A stretch of 26,177 nucleotides of DNA from SURF-21 sp964592775 (GCA_964592775.1 CAZQFX010000017.1:1-26177); one strand, 5' to 3'. Shown: positions 16,013 to 23,697, counted from the first letter of the stretch. Numbers and translations: made by a program. Notes: generated from the sequence alone by a model not told the origin.

Positions 16013-16834
16013 CTAGTGCACCGTCCCCCTCCCCCTCTCCCGCGCCGCCGCGTTCCGGGCCCTCTGCACCTCGTACAGGAGGACGGCCGCCGCCGCGGAC
16101 ACGTTGAGTGATTCGGCTCTGCCCAGCAGGGGCACGCTCACCAGCCCGTCCGCCATGTCCCGTTCCTCGTCCGATATACCCCAGGCTTCGTTCCCCATCA
16201 GCAGCGCTAGCTTCGGCGGCCATTCCGCCTCCCACATGTTCGTCCCGGCATGCGCGTCGGCGGCGTAAACCGCGTATCCGCTCTCCTTCATCGCCCCGAT
16301 CGTAGCGGCGACGTCGGCCCCTGCGGCCAGCGGGATATGGAAGAGCGAGCCGGCGCTGCTGCGTACCGTCTTGGGGTTGTAGATGTCCGCGCTCTCGGCG
16401 CATACGAGCATGCCCCCCGCGCCGGCGGCATCAGCGATCCTGATCATGTTGCCGAGGTTTCCCGGATCCCTCACCCTGTTCGCCACCACGATAACGGCGG
16501 GTGCGGTATCCAGTACGATCTCCATCTCCACGTGCAGCAGCGGCATCACCGCGATCACCCCCTGGGGGGTAACGGTCGCTGCGAGGCTCGTGACGACCTC
16601 GTCGCTGGCCGAGATGCAGGGTATCGACCTCTCCCGGATCACGTCCGCATATGCCTGCATGGCCTCGATGCCCCTCCCGTTACAGACGAGACATTCGGGT
16701 TGGTGCGGAGAGTGCAGGGCTTCCGCGACACATTGTATCCCCTCGACGAGGAATTTTCTTTCCCGGTAGCGGAAGTTCCTCTTGCGCAGGCGCCGGTACT
16801 GCCTTATGCGCTCGTTCTTCGGGCTCTCTATCAC
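16013..16834 (-). CDS. TrmH/SpoU-family RNA 2'-O-methyltransferase
   Basis: This SPOUT methyltransferase has 273 residues when read from GTG at 16834 (IESPKNERIRQYRRLRKRNF, preceded by the initiator). The N-terminal SpoU substrate-binding segment contains RKFLVEGIQCVAEAL. The three SpoU motifs are VANRVRDPGNLGNMIRIADA, LLMGNEAWGIS and VPLLGRAESLNVSAAAAVLL. It likely 2'-O-methylates rRNA; the infC-rpmI-rplT-X-pheS slot in Actinobacteria holds a TsnR/RlmB-like enzyme. The start codon has only a poor GGGG upstream, so initiation may depend on coupling from rplT, whose stop is 20 nt before. The open frame up to 17062 is a shadow of rplT. The exact target nucleotide is not deducible. Confidence 0.88.
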   Translation of the reverse strand: MIESPKNERIRQYRRLRKRNFRYRERKFLVEGIQCVAEALHSPHQPECLVCNGRGIEAMQAYADVIRERSIPCISASDEVVTSLAATVTPQGVIAVMPLLHVEMEIVLDTAPAVIVVANRVRDPGNLGNMIRIADAAGAGGMLVCAESADIYNPKTVRSSAGSLFHIPLAAGADVAATIGAMKESGYAVYAADAHAGTNMWEAEWPPKLALLMGNEAWGISDEERDMADGLVSVPLLGRAESLNVSAAAAVLLYEVQRARNAAARERGRGTVH

Positions 16835-16854
16835 GCCGGAAGGGAAAACCCCAT

Positions 16855-17241
16855 TCAGACCTTCGCCTCCTTCGCCTCGGGCTCTTTCTCGAGCTGATCC
16901 TTCGCCTTTTGCACCAACTCCGAGAAGGAGGCGGGATCGTAAACGGCCATATCGGCCAGTATCTTGCGGTTGACGTCCACTTCCGCCAGCTTCAGGCCTT
17001 GGATGAACCTGCTGTAGGAGAGGCCGTTCTGCCTGGCGGCGGCGTTGATGCGCGCGATCCACAGGCGCCTGAAGTCCCTCTTCCTGGCGCGCCGATCGCG
17101 GTATGCGTATTGCAGCGAGTGCATGACCTGCTCGTTGGCGCTGCGGTAGGACCTGCTGCGGGCGCCGCGATAGCCCTTGGCCATGCGCAGTACCTTCTTC
17201 TTTCTCTTCTTTCTCGCTACGGAGTGTCTTGTTCTGGACAT
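16855..17241 (-). CDS. rplT: 50S ribosomal protein L20
   Basis: L20 is an early 23S rRNA assembly protein, and in E. coli and Bacillus it represses the infC-rpmI-rplT operon. Read from ATG at 17241 it has 128 residues. The basic N terminus SRTRHSVARKKRKKKVLRMA is followed by KGYRGARSRSYRSANEQVMH and RDFRRLWIARINAAAR, diagnostic of L20. The C-terminal extension EKEPEAKEAKV is acidic/lysine-rich, slightly longer than the usual ~118 residues. GTG at 17247 is an alternative; AAAGGA suits the ATG (10 nt). Confidence 0.97.
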   Translation of the reverse strand: MSRTRHSVARKKRKKKVLRMAKGYRGARSRSYRSANEQVMHSLQYAYRDRRARKRDFRRLWIARINAAARQNGLSYSRFIQGLKLAEVDVNRKILADMAVYDPASFSELVQKAKDQLEKEPEAKEAKV

Positions 17242-17291
17242 TTCCACTCAGTCCTTTCCTGCCGCATATGATCAGAGATATCCGGTATCGC

Positions 17292-17489
17292 TCATCCCTG
17301 CCGCAACAGCTTCTTCACGCTCGCTGCGTCGTGTTCGGATACCTCGGTCTTCACGCGGTAACCGCGCTTGCGGCGCGAGTCCTTCTTCGTCAGCAGATGG
17401 TTGCCGTAGGCCTTCCTGCGCCTTATCTTGCCCCCGCCGGTTATCTCAAACCGTTTCGCCGCCCCCCGGTGCGTCTTCATCTTTGGCAT
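17292..17489 (-). CDS. rpmI: 50S ribosomal protein L35
   Basis: This 65-residue protein begins MPKMKTHRGAAKRFEITGGG and continues KIRRRKAYGNHLLTKKDSRR, an unmistakable L35. The ATG lies 44 nt inside the 3' end of infC in another frame. Its upstream sequence GGAGAAAAGC, within infC, supplies the ribosome-binding site. The overlap makes its translation dependent on ribosomes finishing infC. Confidence 0.97.
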   Translation of the reverse strand: MPKMKTHRGAAKRFEITGGGKIRRRKAYGNHLLTKKDSRRKRGYRVKTEVSEHDAASVKKLLRQG

Positions 17490-18021
17490 GCTTTTCTCCG
17501 TCCTTTTTCGCCGTCGCCAACGGCGCCATGATCATCTGCATGTTGCGGCCGTCCAGCTTGGGTCGCGACTCGACCGTCCCAAGCTCCACCAGTTCCTCCG
17601 CCACCTGATCCAGGAGATTCCTCCCCAGTTCCGTGTGGCTCATCTCCCGGCCCCGGAACATGATGGTCACCTTGACCTTGTAGCCCGACTTGAGGAACCT
17701 CTCGATGTGCCTCCTCTTTATCTCGTAGTCGTGCCTGTCTATCTTCGGGCGCATCTTCATCTCTTTGTAGACGATGACGCTCTGCTTCTTGCGCGCCTCT
17801 TTCATCTTCACCGTCTGCTCGTACCTGTACTTCCCGTAGTCCATGATCTTGCAGACCGGAGGCTCGGCTTGCGGCGCCACCTCCACCAGGTCCAGTTCCA
17901 TGTCCTCGGCCATCGCCAGGGCTTCCTCTATGGGCTTGATCCCGATCTGATCGCCTTCTGGACCTATCAGGCGCACCTCTTTCGCCCTGATCCCCTCGTT
18001 TACGCGCGCGTTCTTGTCTAT
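17446..18021 (-). CDS. infC: Translation initiation factor IF-3 (probable AUA start)
   Basis: IF-3 binds the 30S subunit, monitors start-codon/initiator-tRNA pairing and prevents 50S joining. The N-terminal domain has ARVNEGIRAKEVRLIGPEGD and MDYGKYRYEQ; the C-terminal domain has KIDRHDYEIKRRHIERFL, then FRGREMSHTELG. There is no ATG or GTG at the proper place. The frame is open to a TTG at 18042, but AGGGAGG (18030-18036) lies 8 nt upstream of ATA at 18021-18019 and downstream of that TTG, pointing to ATA as initiator (191 aa). Non-canonical AUU/AUC/AUA starts are well known for infC and allow IF-3 to repress its own mRNA. The last 14 codons overlap rpmI. Confidence 0.93.
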   Translation of the reverse strand: MDKNARVNEGIRAKEVRLIGPEGDQIGIKPIEEALAMAEDMELDLVEVAPQAEPPVCKIMDYGKYRYEQTVKMKEARKKQSVIVYKEMKMRPKIDRHDYEIKRRHIERFLKSGYKVKVTIMFRGREMSHTELGRNLLDQVAEELVELGTVESRPKLDGRNMQMIMAPLATAKKDGEKHAKDEDAPGGGETV

Positions 18022-18164
18022 CTGGCATCCCTCCCTTTTCAAAATAAAAAGGATAGCGGTTTCCCCCGCTATCCACGGGAACTGGCTTTCTTCAACCCTG
18101 CAGGCATGGCGGCCGCAGGGTGAGAAGCGGAACCGCTTCTGCTTCGCTTATTATGCGTTTTCCA
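18022..18164 (-). promoter_or_regulatory. infC operon leader RNA with alternative pairing (L20-leader-like attenuation)
   Basis: The leader between the predicted start (~18164) and infC holds three stems in minus-strand order. The first is the palindrome GAAGCGGTTCCGCTTC at 18124-18139, then an ACCCTGC/GCAGGGT stem, then the terminator. AGCGGTTCC of the first stem (18129-18137) can pair instead with GGAAACCGCT in the loop and 3' arm of the terminator (18055-18064), with one bulge, giving a plausible antiterminator. In Firmicutes L20 binding controls termination in the infC leader. Whether this RNA is bound by L20 is inference. Confidence 0.55.
18041..18074 (-). terminator. Leader attenuator: intrinsic terminator just before infC
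   Basis: On the minus strand a perfect 9-bp stem (arms GGATAGCGG and CCGCTATCC, 6-nt loop) is followed by TTTTTATTTT, a textbook intrinsic terminator. It ends only a few nt before the infC ribosome-binding site and lies about 90 nt downstream of the promoter start. It can therefore only act as an attenuator of the infC operon. Confidence 0.85.
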
Positions 18165-18170
18165 GGGAGA

Positions 18171-18199
18171 AGTATAGTGTATGTGCCCATCAGGGGCAA
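18171..18199 (-). promoter_or_regulatory. Promoter of the infC-pheT operon
   Basis: On the minus strand TTGCCC (18194-18199), a 17-nt spacer, then TATACT (18171-18176, 5 of 6 to consensus). The spacing is optimal. It sits in the 190-nt gap after the histidine kinase stop. Confidence 0.75.
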
Positions 18200-18200
18200 C

Positions 18201-18222
18201 ATCCCGACCTCATCCCGACCTC
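18201..18222. repeat. Tandem 11-bp duplication upstream of the infC -35
   Basis: ATCCCGACCTC occurs twice head to tail, directly adjacent to the -35 hexamer of the infC promoter and 11 nt from the histidine kinase stop. It could be a two-site operator or a chance duplication. Confidence 0.6.
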
Positions 18223-18233
18223 ATTTTGGCGTC

Positions 18234-20456
18234 TCAACCCGTGGCCGCCCCGCCCAATTCGCGGGCTTCGTGCGGTGCGGGCGCGATCTCCGCGGCGTGA
18301 AGGGGCAGGGTTATGCTGAAGGTGGTCCCCTTGCCCCTGGTGCTGTTCACCCATATCTCGCCGTCGTGGGCCGTGATCAGTTGCCTGGTTATCGCCAGCC
18401 CCAGCCCGGTGCCGCTCTGCTGCCTGGTGGTGGACGAATCCACCTGGTAGAACTTGTCGAATATCCTCGGGAGGTCCTGGGCGGAGATGCCGATGCCGTT
18501 GTCGCATACCTTCACCAGGCAATCCTCCCCCATGCGCGATGCCTTTATCCGCACCTCTCCGCCCTCGGGAGTGAACTTGATAGCGTTGTGGATGAGGTTC
18601 ATGAACACCTGCCCCAGGCGCTCGCCGTCGCCGTCAACCGCCGGCAGGCTGTCCGGTATCTCGACCTGCAGGGATATGCCCTTCTCCTGCGCCACGTTAT
18701 CCAGCTGCTGCGCGACTCCCCTGATGACGTCGCCGAGCCGTATCATGTCGTGCCTGACCTCTATGATCCCGGCCTCGATCTTCGAGAGATCGAGGAGGTC
18801 GTTGATAAGCATGGTCAGCGACTCCGTCTGCTTCAGGACGACTTCCAGGTAGTGGCGCTGCTTCTCGGTGACCGGCCCCACCCTCTCCGCCGCCAGGAGG
18901 CGCACGAATCCCCTTATCGAGGTGAGCGGGGTCTTCAGCTCGTGAGAGACGATGGAGATGAATTCCGACTTCATGCGGTCCAGCTCGACGAAATCGGTGA
19001 TGTCGTGCAGGAGGATCACCGCCCCCCACACCCTGCCATCGGCATCAGCCAGGGGCACCCAGAAGACCTGGAAGACGGTGGGGGGCTCGGTCCCCAGCAC
19101 CATCTCGTTCTTGACGTTTCTCCCCTCGGAGAGGACTTCCCGCAGCGCCTCGCGGCAGGGTATCTCTTTGAACTCCACACCGTATGGCGATCTTTCCAGC
19201 AGGTCGGGAAGGTACGCGCCATAGTCGTCCACCTCGATGTCCATGATGCGCGAGATGAAGGGGTTCGCCAGCACCAGCCTGCCCTCCTGGTCGAGCACCA
19301 TGAGTCCGTCTGTCAGGCTGTTGATGATGGTCTCTATCTTCGCCTTGTCCTGCAGGGTCGTCCGGTACAGTGCCGCCTTCTCCAGCGCTATCGCCGCCTC
19401 GCTGGAGAGGGTAAGGAGAATCCTCGCCGAATCGTCGTCGAAGGCCTCGCTCTTACCCGACAGGCAGCACAATACCCCGATGACGCTGGAGCTTGCATAC
19501 AGTGGCACCGCTATCATGGAGGTGAACCCGAGTCCGTTGAGGAAGGCGGCGAAGCGGGGGTCCTCGCCGGGGTCTCTCAGGGTCACGGGAAGCACCGCGG
19601 ACGCGGACACGTAGAGGGGGTTGCCTTCATCATCCGCGGCGAGGAGCGCCATCCCGGCATCGTCAAGGCCGCTGTTCGCCTTGACGCTCAGCCGCTCGGG
19701 CGTCTCCAGGAGCGAGACCGCTATGGCATCGCACGACACGATCTCACGGGCGTTTTCCAGCAGGATGTCCACCATCTCCGCTTCGTCCAGCGTGGAGGCG
19801 AATTTCAGGGATACCGCGTACAGGGTCGAGAGCTCCCTGTGCTTGGTATCCGCTTCGTCGTAGAGGTGCGTAAGGGCCTGTTTCTCCCTCTCCTGCTCGC
19901 GAGCCTTGCTGATGACGAAAAAGCCGCACAGGGCGATCATGAAGTAGATGGGGACGGCGATAGCCATCCCCTTGACGGAATCGGAGGTCATCGTTTCGTA
20001 CGAAAGGGGCGCGAAATATATCGCGCATGTCACCGCGGTGATGAGCATCGTCTCCAGCAGTTCGAAGTACGCGGAAGAGAAGATGATCACCGTGATGAAG
20101 AGCAACGATAGGCTGCTCTTGCTCCCTCCCGTGAGGTAGACCATCACCGCGATCAGGACGTTCGTCGCCAGCAGAAGCAGGAAGAACGCCACCGGGTGAT
20201 ACCCCTCGTAGGGGAAGTAACGGTTCGCGAGGAAGACGAGCACGGAGAGCGCCACGAAACCGTAGAATACCGGCGACTCGCTGCGCTCCGAATAGGGCAA
20301 GCCGAACACCAAGGTAGCCACGATTATTGTCAACCAGAAAAGCGAGGCGATGAAACGCGTGGAGGAGAGGAGCAGCCTGACGCTCTCTCGCTGCCTGCTC
20401 CCAGCGGCGTCTCTCTCCGCCCGCGATATGCCGGTCTTCGATTCGTTCCTCTTCAA
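18234..20456 (-). CDS. Membrane sensor histidine kinase (6TM-GAF-PAS-HisKA-HATPase_c)
   Basis: This 740-residue kinase has six predicted membrane helices (e.g. FWLTIIVATLVFGL and GMAIAVPIYFMIALCGFF), within about residues 35-190. They are followed by a short coiled segment, a GAF domain (near LSTLYAVSLKFASTLDEAEM) and a PAS domain (IINSLTDGLMVLDQEGRLVL). The H-box is FISIVSHELKTPLTS with phospho-acceptor His505. ATP-binding boxes are N (LGQVFMNLIHNAIKFTPEGG), G1 (VCDNGIGI) and G2 (GTGLGLAI). It should phosphorylate the response regulator encoded 18 nt upstream. The start is TTG at 20456 with GGAGG about 10 nt upstream. There is no periplasmic sensor domain, so signals probably come from the membrane or the cytosolic GAF/PAS. 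The ligand is unknown. Confidence 0.9.
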   Translation of the reverse strand: MKRNESKTGISRAERDAAGSRQRESVRLLLSSTRFIASLFWLTIIVATLVFGLPYSERSESPVFYGFVALSVLVFLANRYFPYEGYHPVAFFLLLLATNVLIAVMVYLTGGSKSSLSLLFITVIIFSSAYFELLETMLITAVTCAIYFAPLSYETMTSDSVKGMAIAVPIYFMIALCGFFVISKAREQEREKQALTHLYDEADTKHRELSTLYAVSLKFASTLDEAEMVDILLENAREIVSCDAIAVSLLETPERLSVKANSGLDDAGMALLAADDEGNPLYVSASAVLPVTLRDPGEDPRFAAFLNGLGFTSMIAVPLYASSSVIGVLCCLSGKSEAFDDDSARILLTLSSEAAIALEKAALYRTTLQDKAKIETIINSLTDGLMVLDQEGRLVLANPFISRIMDIEVDDYGAYLPDLLERSPYGVEFKEIPCREALREVLSEGRNVKNEMVLGTEPPTVFQVFWVPLADADGRVWGAVILLHDITDFVELDRMKSEFISIVSHELKTPLTSIRGFVRLLAAERVGPVTEKQRHYLEVVLKQTESLTMLINDLLDLSKIEAGIIEVRHDMIRLGDVIRGVAQQLDNVAQEKGISLQVEIPDSLPAVDGDGERLGQVFMNLIHNAIKFTPEGGEVRIKASRMGEDCLVKVCDNGIGISAQDLPRIFDKFYQVDSSTTRQQSGTGLGLAITRQLITAHDGEIWVNSTRGKGTTFSITLPLHAAEIAPAPHEARELGGAATG

Positions 20457-20474
20457 GCCCGCGCGCCCTCCCGT

Positions 20475-21458
20475 TCAATCCTCGCGCCGCCGGTCGAATA
20501 CGTAGTTGCTGCCGTCCTTGGTCTTGGCGTACTTCTTGAGTTCGGCCGCTATCTGCGCCACCTTGCCGGGATGATCCAGCTTGCGGCAGGTATTGTGCAC
20601 AACGGCGACGCTGATGGTCATGATGGGGAATTCGTTAATGCGCCCCTGCCGGTCAGTGCTGATGATGCGTCCCAGCGCGCGGTCCTCGGGTTCGTAATAC
20701 TCCGGGATGCGCGCGTCGAAGAGGCGGATTATCTCCTGGGATATGAGCGGCGCGCGCTCCATCTCCGACACCACGATGAAATCGTCGCCCCCGATATGCC
20801 CCACGAAGTCGTCGGCGTTGCCGAATTTCTCCAGGGCTTCCAGGATGACCCGGGTGGTCAGCTTGATGACCTCGCTGCCGGCCACGAAACCGTAGCGGTC
20901 GTTGTAGGCCTTGAAGTCGTCGAGGTCTATGTAACACACGGCGAACTTGACACCGGCGCGAATGCGGGAGCCGATGCTCTCCTCTATGGCGCGGTTCCCG
21001 GGCAGTCCGGTCAGGGGGCTGGCCTCGCCGTCGCGGACGGAACGGCGCAGGTGCATGTTTATCCTCGCCTCCAGCTCCAGGGGGTCGAAGGGCTTGGTGA
21101 GATAATCGTCCGCCCCTGTCTCCATGCCCCTTATCTTGTCCTCCAGCATCCCTTTGGCGGTAAGGAGGATTATGGGGATGTGCGAGGTGAGCGCCTCGCC
21201 GCGCAGGCGCAGGCATACCTCCAGGCCGTCGAGGTCGGGCATCATGACGTCCAGGAGCACGATATCGGGCTTCTCCGTCTCGCAGATGCGCAGCGCCTCT
21301 TTCCCGTCCGCGGCCTCGATGGGCCGGTACTTACCGTCGCTCAGGGTCTCGACGATGAGTTCGCGGATGTTCGGATCGTCGTCCACTACCAGGATCTTGT
21401 ATTTCCTCTTGCTCTCCACGGACTTCGCGGTGTCGCCCCTCAATATCTCGTCGAACAA
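20475..21458 (-). CDS. Response regulator with receiver and GGDEF-like (GGDDF) domain
   Basis: Read from TTG at 21458 (FDEILRGDTAKSVES after the initiator) the protein has 327 residues. The start has GGAGG 7 nt upstream; a GTG at 21485 is longer and less likely. The receiver domain has the acidic pair in VVDDDPNIRE, phospho-acceptor Asp70 in LLDVMMPDLDG, and Lys in DDYLTKPF. The GGDEF domain begins SPLTGLPGNRAIEESI, with YIDLDDFKAYNDRYGF for GTP/metal contacts. The signature is GGDDF at 223-227, a conservative change from GG(D/E)EF. The inhibitory-site position reads NADD rather than RxxD. Diguanylate cyclase activity is possible but not assured. Probably co-transcribed with the histidine kinase, and possibly with the HD-GYP gene. 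Confidence 0.88.
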   Translation of the reverse strand: MFDEILRGDTAKSVESKRKYKILVVDDDPNIRELIVETLSDGKYRPIEAADGKEALRICETEKPDIVLLDVMMPDLDGLEVCLRLRGEALTSHIPIILLTAKGMLEDKIRGMETGADDYLTKPFDPLELEARINMHLRRSVRDGEASPLTGLPGNRAIEESIGSRIRAGVKFAVCYIDLDDFKAYNDRYGFVAGSEVIKLTTRVILEALEKFGNADDFVGHIGGDDFIVVSEMERAPLISQEIIRLFDARIPEYYEPEDRALGRIISTDRQGRINEFPIMTISVAVVHNTCRKLDHPGKVAQIAAELKKYAKTKDGSNYVFDRRRED

Positions 21459-21588
21459 GTCCGCACCTCCAGTACGAGTTCCCACCAGCCGGAGACTTCC
21501 GCCCTCACGAACAGGCTCCGTAACGGACCGGCCCGACCGTTACAGACCCGTCCCGACAAGGCATCCATCTCCCCGCACGCCAGCTCTT
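21459..21588 (-). other. Spacer with GTAACGG/CCGTTAC stem between HD-GYP and response regulator genes
   Basis: A perfect 7-bp inverted repeat with a 10-nt loop lies at 21520-21543. There is no following T run, so it is not a typical intrinsic terminator; it could stabilise or partially terminate the HD-GYP mRNA. No promoter with good hexamers is obvious for the response regulator. Confidence 0.4.
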
Positions 21589-23586
21589 TCACCTCTTGAT
21601 CGGGTCACCTCCGTAACCTTCCAGTATCTCCAGGAAGGCATCCACCACCTCGGGGTCGAACTGGCCTCCCGCATTCCGCTCCAGCTCCTCCCTGGCCCCG
21701 GCTAAAGGGAGAGCGAGGCGGTAAGGCCGGTCTGAACGCATGGCCTCGAAGGCGTCGGCCACGGCGAGGATGCGCGCGCAGAGCGGGATGTCGGAACCCT
21801 TTAGGCCCAGCGGATATCCGGAACCGTCGAAACGCTCGTGGTGATGGAGGATGATGGGGCGCGGCCCCTGCAGGAACTCCACCGGCTCGATGATGCTGTC
21901 GCCGAGCATGGGGTGGGTCTTGACGTGGCTGTACTCCTCGTCGGTCAGATCTCCGGGCTTGTTCAGCACGCGGCCGGCGATACCGATCTTTCCGATGTCG
22001 TGCAGGGTGGCCGCGTATTTCAACTTTTGCCTGTCGCGCTCGTCCAGGTGCAAGGCATCGGCGATCAACAGGGCGTACTCCATCACCCGCTCCGAGTGGC
22101 CGTGGGTGTACGGATCCTTTACCTCGATCGCCTTGGCGAGAGCCTGCACGGTCGAAAAGTAGCTCTTCTCTATGTCTTCGTAGAGGGCGGCGTTTTCGAT
22201 GGCCATGGAAGCCTGCGCCGCGATCGCCCCCACGACCTCCATCTCTTCCCTCCCGAGCCCGGCCTCTCCCCGGCAGGTATAGAAGAGGGCGAACATGCCC
22301 GTCAGTTCCTCCCTCGCACGCAAGGGGGTCGCGAACACGAGGTCCACGCCGTGATCGCGCATGACATCCGTTGGCAAGAGAAAGGCCGCTTCGCCGCTTG
22401 GTAGCACCACCGCATCCCCCCTGGCGATCGTCTCTCTGTGGCGCCGCTCCAGATCGTGGAGGGTGAAAGCTCCGCTCTCCATGCGCTCACTGCGGACGTC
22501 CTCGATGAAACCGTGAGAGGCCGCGGGGACGAAGAGGTCGCGGTCGCCCTCCCTGAGATAGACGACGCTCATCACCACGCCGCACAGGTCCACGGTCATC
22601 TGCACGACCTTCTCGAGGATCTCCTCCAGATCGAGGGTCGAGTTGATGGCCCGGGCTATCTCCAGCAGCGCCACCGTCTCCCTGATCTTCCACTGCTCGC
22701 GCTCGTGCAGGCACGCGTTTTCCATGGCCACCGCGAGGCGGTTCGCGAAACTGCGCGCGAGCTCTATCTCGTCCGGCGATAAGCGCTCTCTGTCTGCCCC
22801 GCTTGAGAGCAGTACCACGGCCGTGGTGCGGCCCCTGACCACGAGGGGAAGCGCGAGCACGTCACGCCCTCCGCCCCGCTCGCCGAAGGCGCCGAAGCAG
22901 CGTTCGTCGTCCTCCGGCCCTTCCCAGTAGGGCTCTTCCGCATGGAGCAGGGCGAAAGCCGCGCTCCCCCTCAGCTCCATGACGGTACGGCCGCCGTGCT
23001 CATCCGCAGCGCCGCCCGCCATGGGGACAAGCCGTCGTTTAGCGTCGACGGAGAAGATGGCCGCATCTTCTGATGGTACGAGTTCCGTCAGCCTTCCCAG
23101 ACCCACTTTCACCAGGGTCGGCGGATCGAGGGTCGCGGCTATGGTGTCGGGAAAACGGTCGAACTCGCGCAGGAGCGCCGCCAGCCCCTCCCTCTTTCCC
23201 CCCTGCCTTTCCAGGTAGAATCCAAAGAGTTGCGACTGCGCCCGCAGGAGCGCTCCGCTCAGGCTTACCGCCTCTTCCCTCTCGCCCATTCCGTTCGGCT
23301 GCGAGTAGATGCCGTCCGCCAGGGACCGGCACAGCCCGGCGGTCACGCTCCAGGGGATATCGTGCCGCAGTAGAAGCTCGGCGACCTCGCGCAGGGCGCC
23401 TGTTCCGACCAGGTCCTCCATGCCTTCCCCGAGCACGAAATCGAGGATGGCGGCCAAGATCTCCCGCGTACTGCCGCCGAGGCTCTCCATGCGTTCCAGC
23501 CCGCTTCGCGGCATGGCCTCACAAGCGCTGGAGATTATGGACTCGCGCTCTCCCGCCAGCAGGTTTTTCCCCGCACGACCGGCCAT
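21589..23586 (-). CDS. GAF-GAF-HD-GYP domain protein (probable c-di-GMP phosphodiesterase)
   Basis: The protein has about 665 residues from ATG at 23586. TTG at 23589 has better ribosome-binding spacing (GGGAG, 8 nt), and TTG at 23613 is also in frame. An N-terminal helical region (1-130, no family assigned) is followed by two GAF-like domains. The second begins near ETVALLEIARAINSTLDLEE. A C-terminal HD-GYP domain follows, with HDIGKIGI (His529, Asp530), KTHPMLGD, and the metal/GYP motif HHHERFDGSGYP at 581-592. All standard HD-GYP metal ligands seem present, so hydrolysis of cyclic-di-GMP (or a related dinucleotide) is likely. It sits upstream of a GGDEF response regulator and kinase, giving potential synthesis and breakdown enzymes in one locus. 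No membrane segment is visible. Confidence 0.88.
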   Translation of the reverse strand: MAGRAGKNLLAGERESIISSACEAMPRSGLERMESLGGSTREILAAILDFVLGEGMEDLVGTGALREVAELLLRHDIPWSVTAGLCRSLADGIYSQPNGMGEREEAVSLSGALLRAQSQLFGFYLERQGGKREGLAALLREFDRFPDTIAATLDPPTLVKVGLGRLTELVPSEDAAIFSVDAKRRLVPMAGGAADEHGGRTVMELRGSAAFALLHAEEPYWEGPEDDERCFGAFGERGGGRDVLALPLVVRGRTTAVVLLSSGADRERLSPDEIELARSFANRLAVAMENACLHEREQWKIRETVALLEIARAINSTLDLEEILEKVVQMTVDLCGVVMSVVYLREGDRDLFVPAASHGFIEDVRSERMESGAFTLHDLERRHRETIARGDAVVLPSGEAAFLLPTDVMRDHGVDLVFATPLRAREELTGMFALFYTCRGEAGLGREEMEVVGAIAAQASMAIENAALYEDIEKSYFSTVQALAKAIEVKDPYTHGHSERVMEYALLIADALHLDERDRQKLKYAATLHDIGKIGIAGRVLNKPGDLTDEEYSHVKTHPMLGDSIIEPVEFLQGPRPIILHHHERFDGSGYPLGLKGSDIPLCARILAVADAFEAMRSDRPYRLALPLAGAREELERNAGGQFDPEVVDAFLEILEGYGGDPIKR

Positions 23587-23633
23587 CAACTGCTCGTCTC
23601 CCGCATCCCGCAAAGGCTCTGACGTTCAATTTG

Positions 23634-23663
23634 ATTATCGGCAAGCTCTGACGGCGGTCTTAA
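23634..23663 (-). promoter_or_regulatory. Possible promoter of the HD-GYP gene
   Basis: On the minus strand TTAAGA (23658-23663, 4 of 6) and GATAAT (23634-23639, 5 of 6) are separated by 18 nt, about 50 nt upstream of the ATG. The match is moderate, but this is the only good candidate in the gap. Confidence 0.4.
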
Positions 23664-23697
23664 CCTTGATGTGCAGCTTGCGCCACGTCAAATGAAG

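Noticed and set aside
16834..17062. N-terminal extension of the SpoU methyltransferase
   Set aside because: It overlaps rplT in another frame and does not resemble the family N terminus; GTG 16834 gives the expected start.
18120..20111. 663-codon open frame on the plus strand opposite the histidine kinase
   Set aside because: It lies fully antisense to a kinase with all catalytic motifs. The translation is rich in His/Arg/Asp/Val without any domain, as expected for a high-GC shadow frame.
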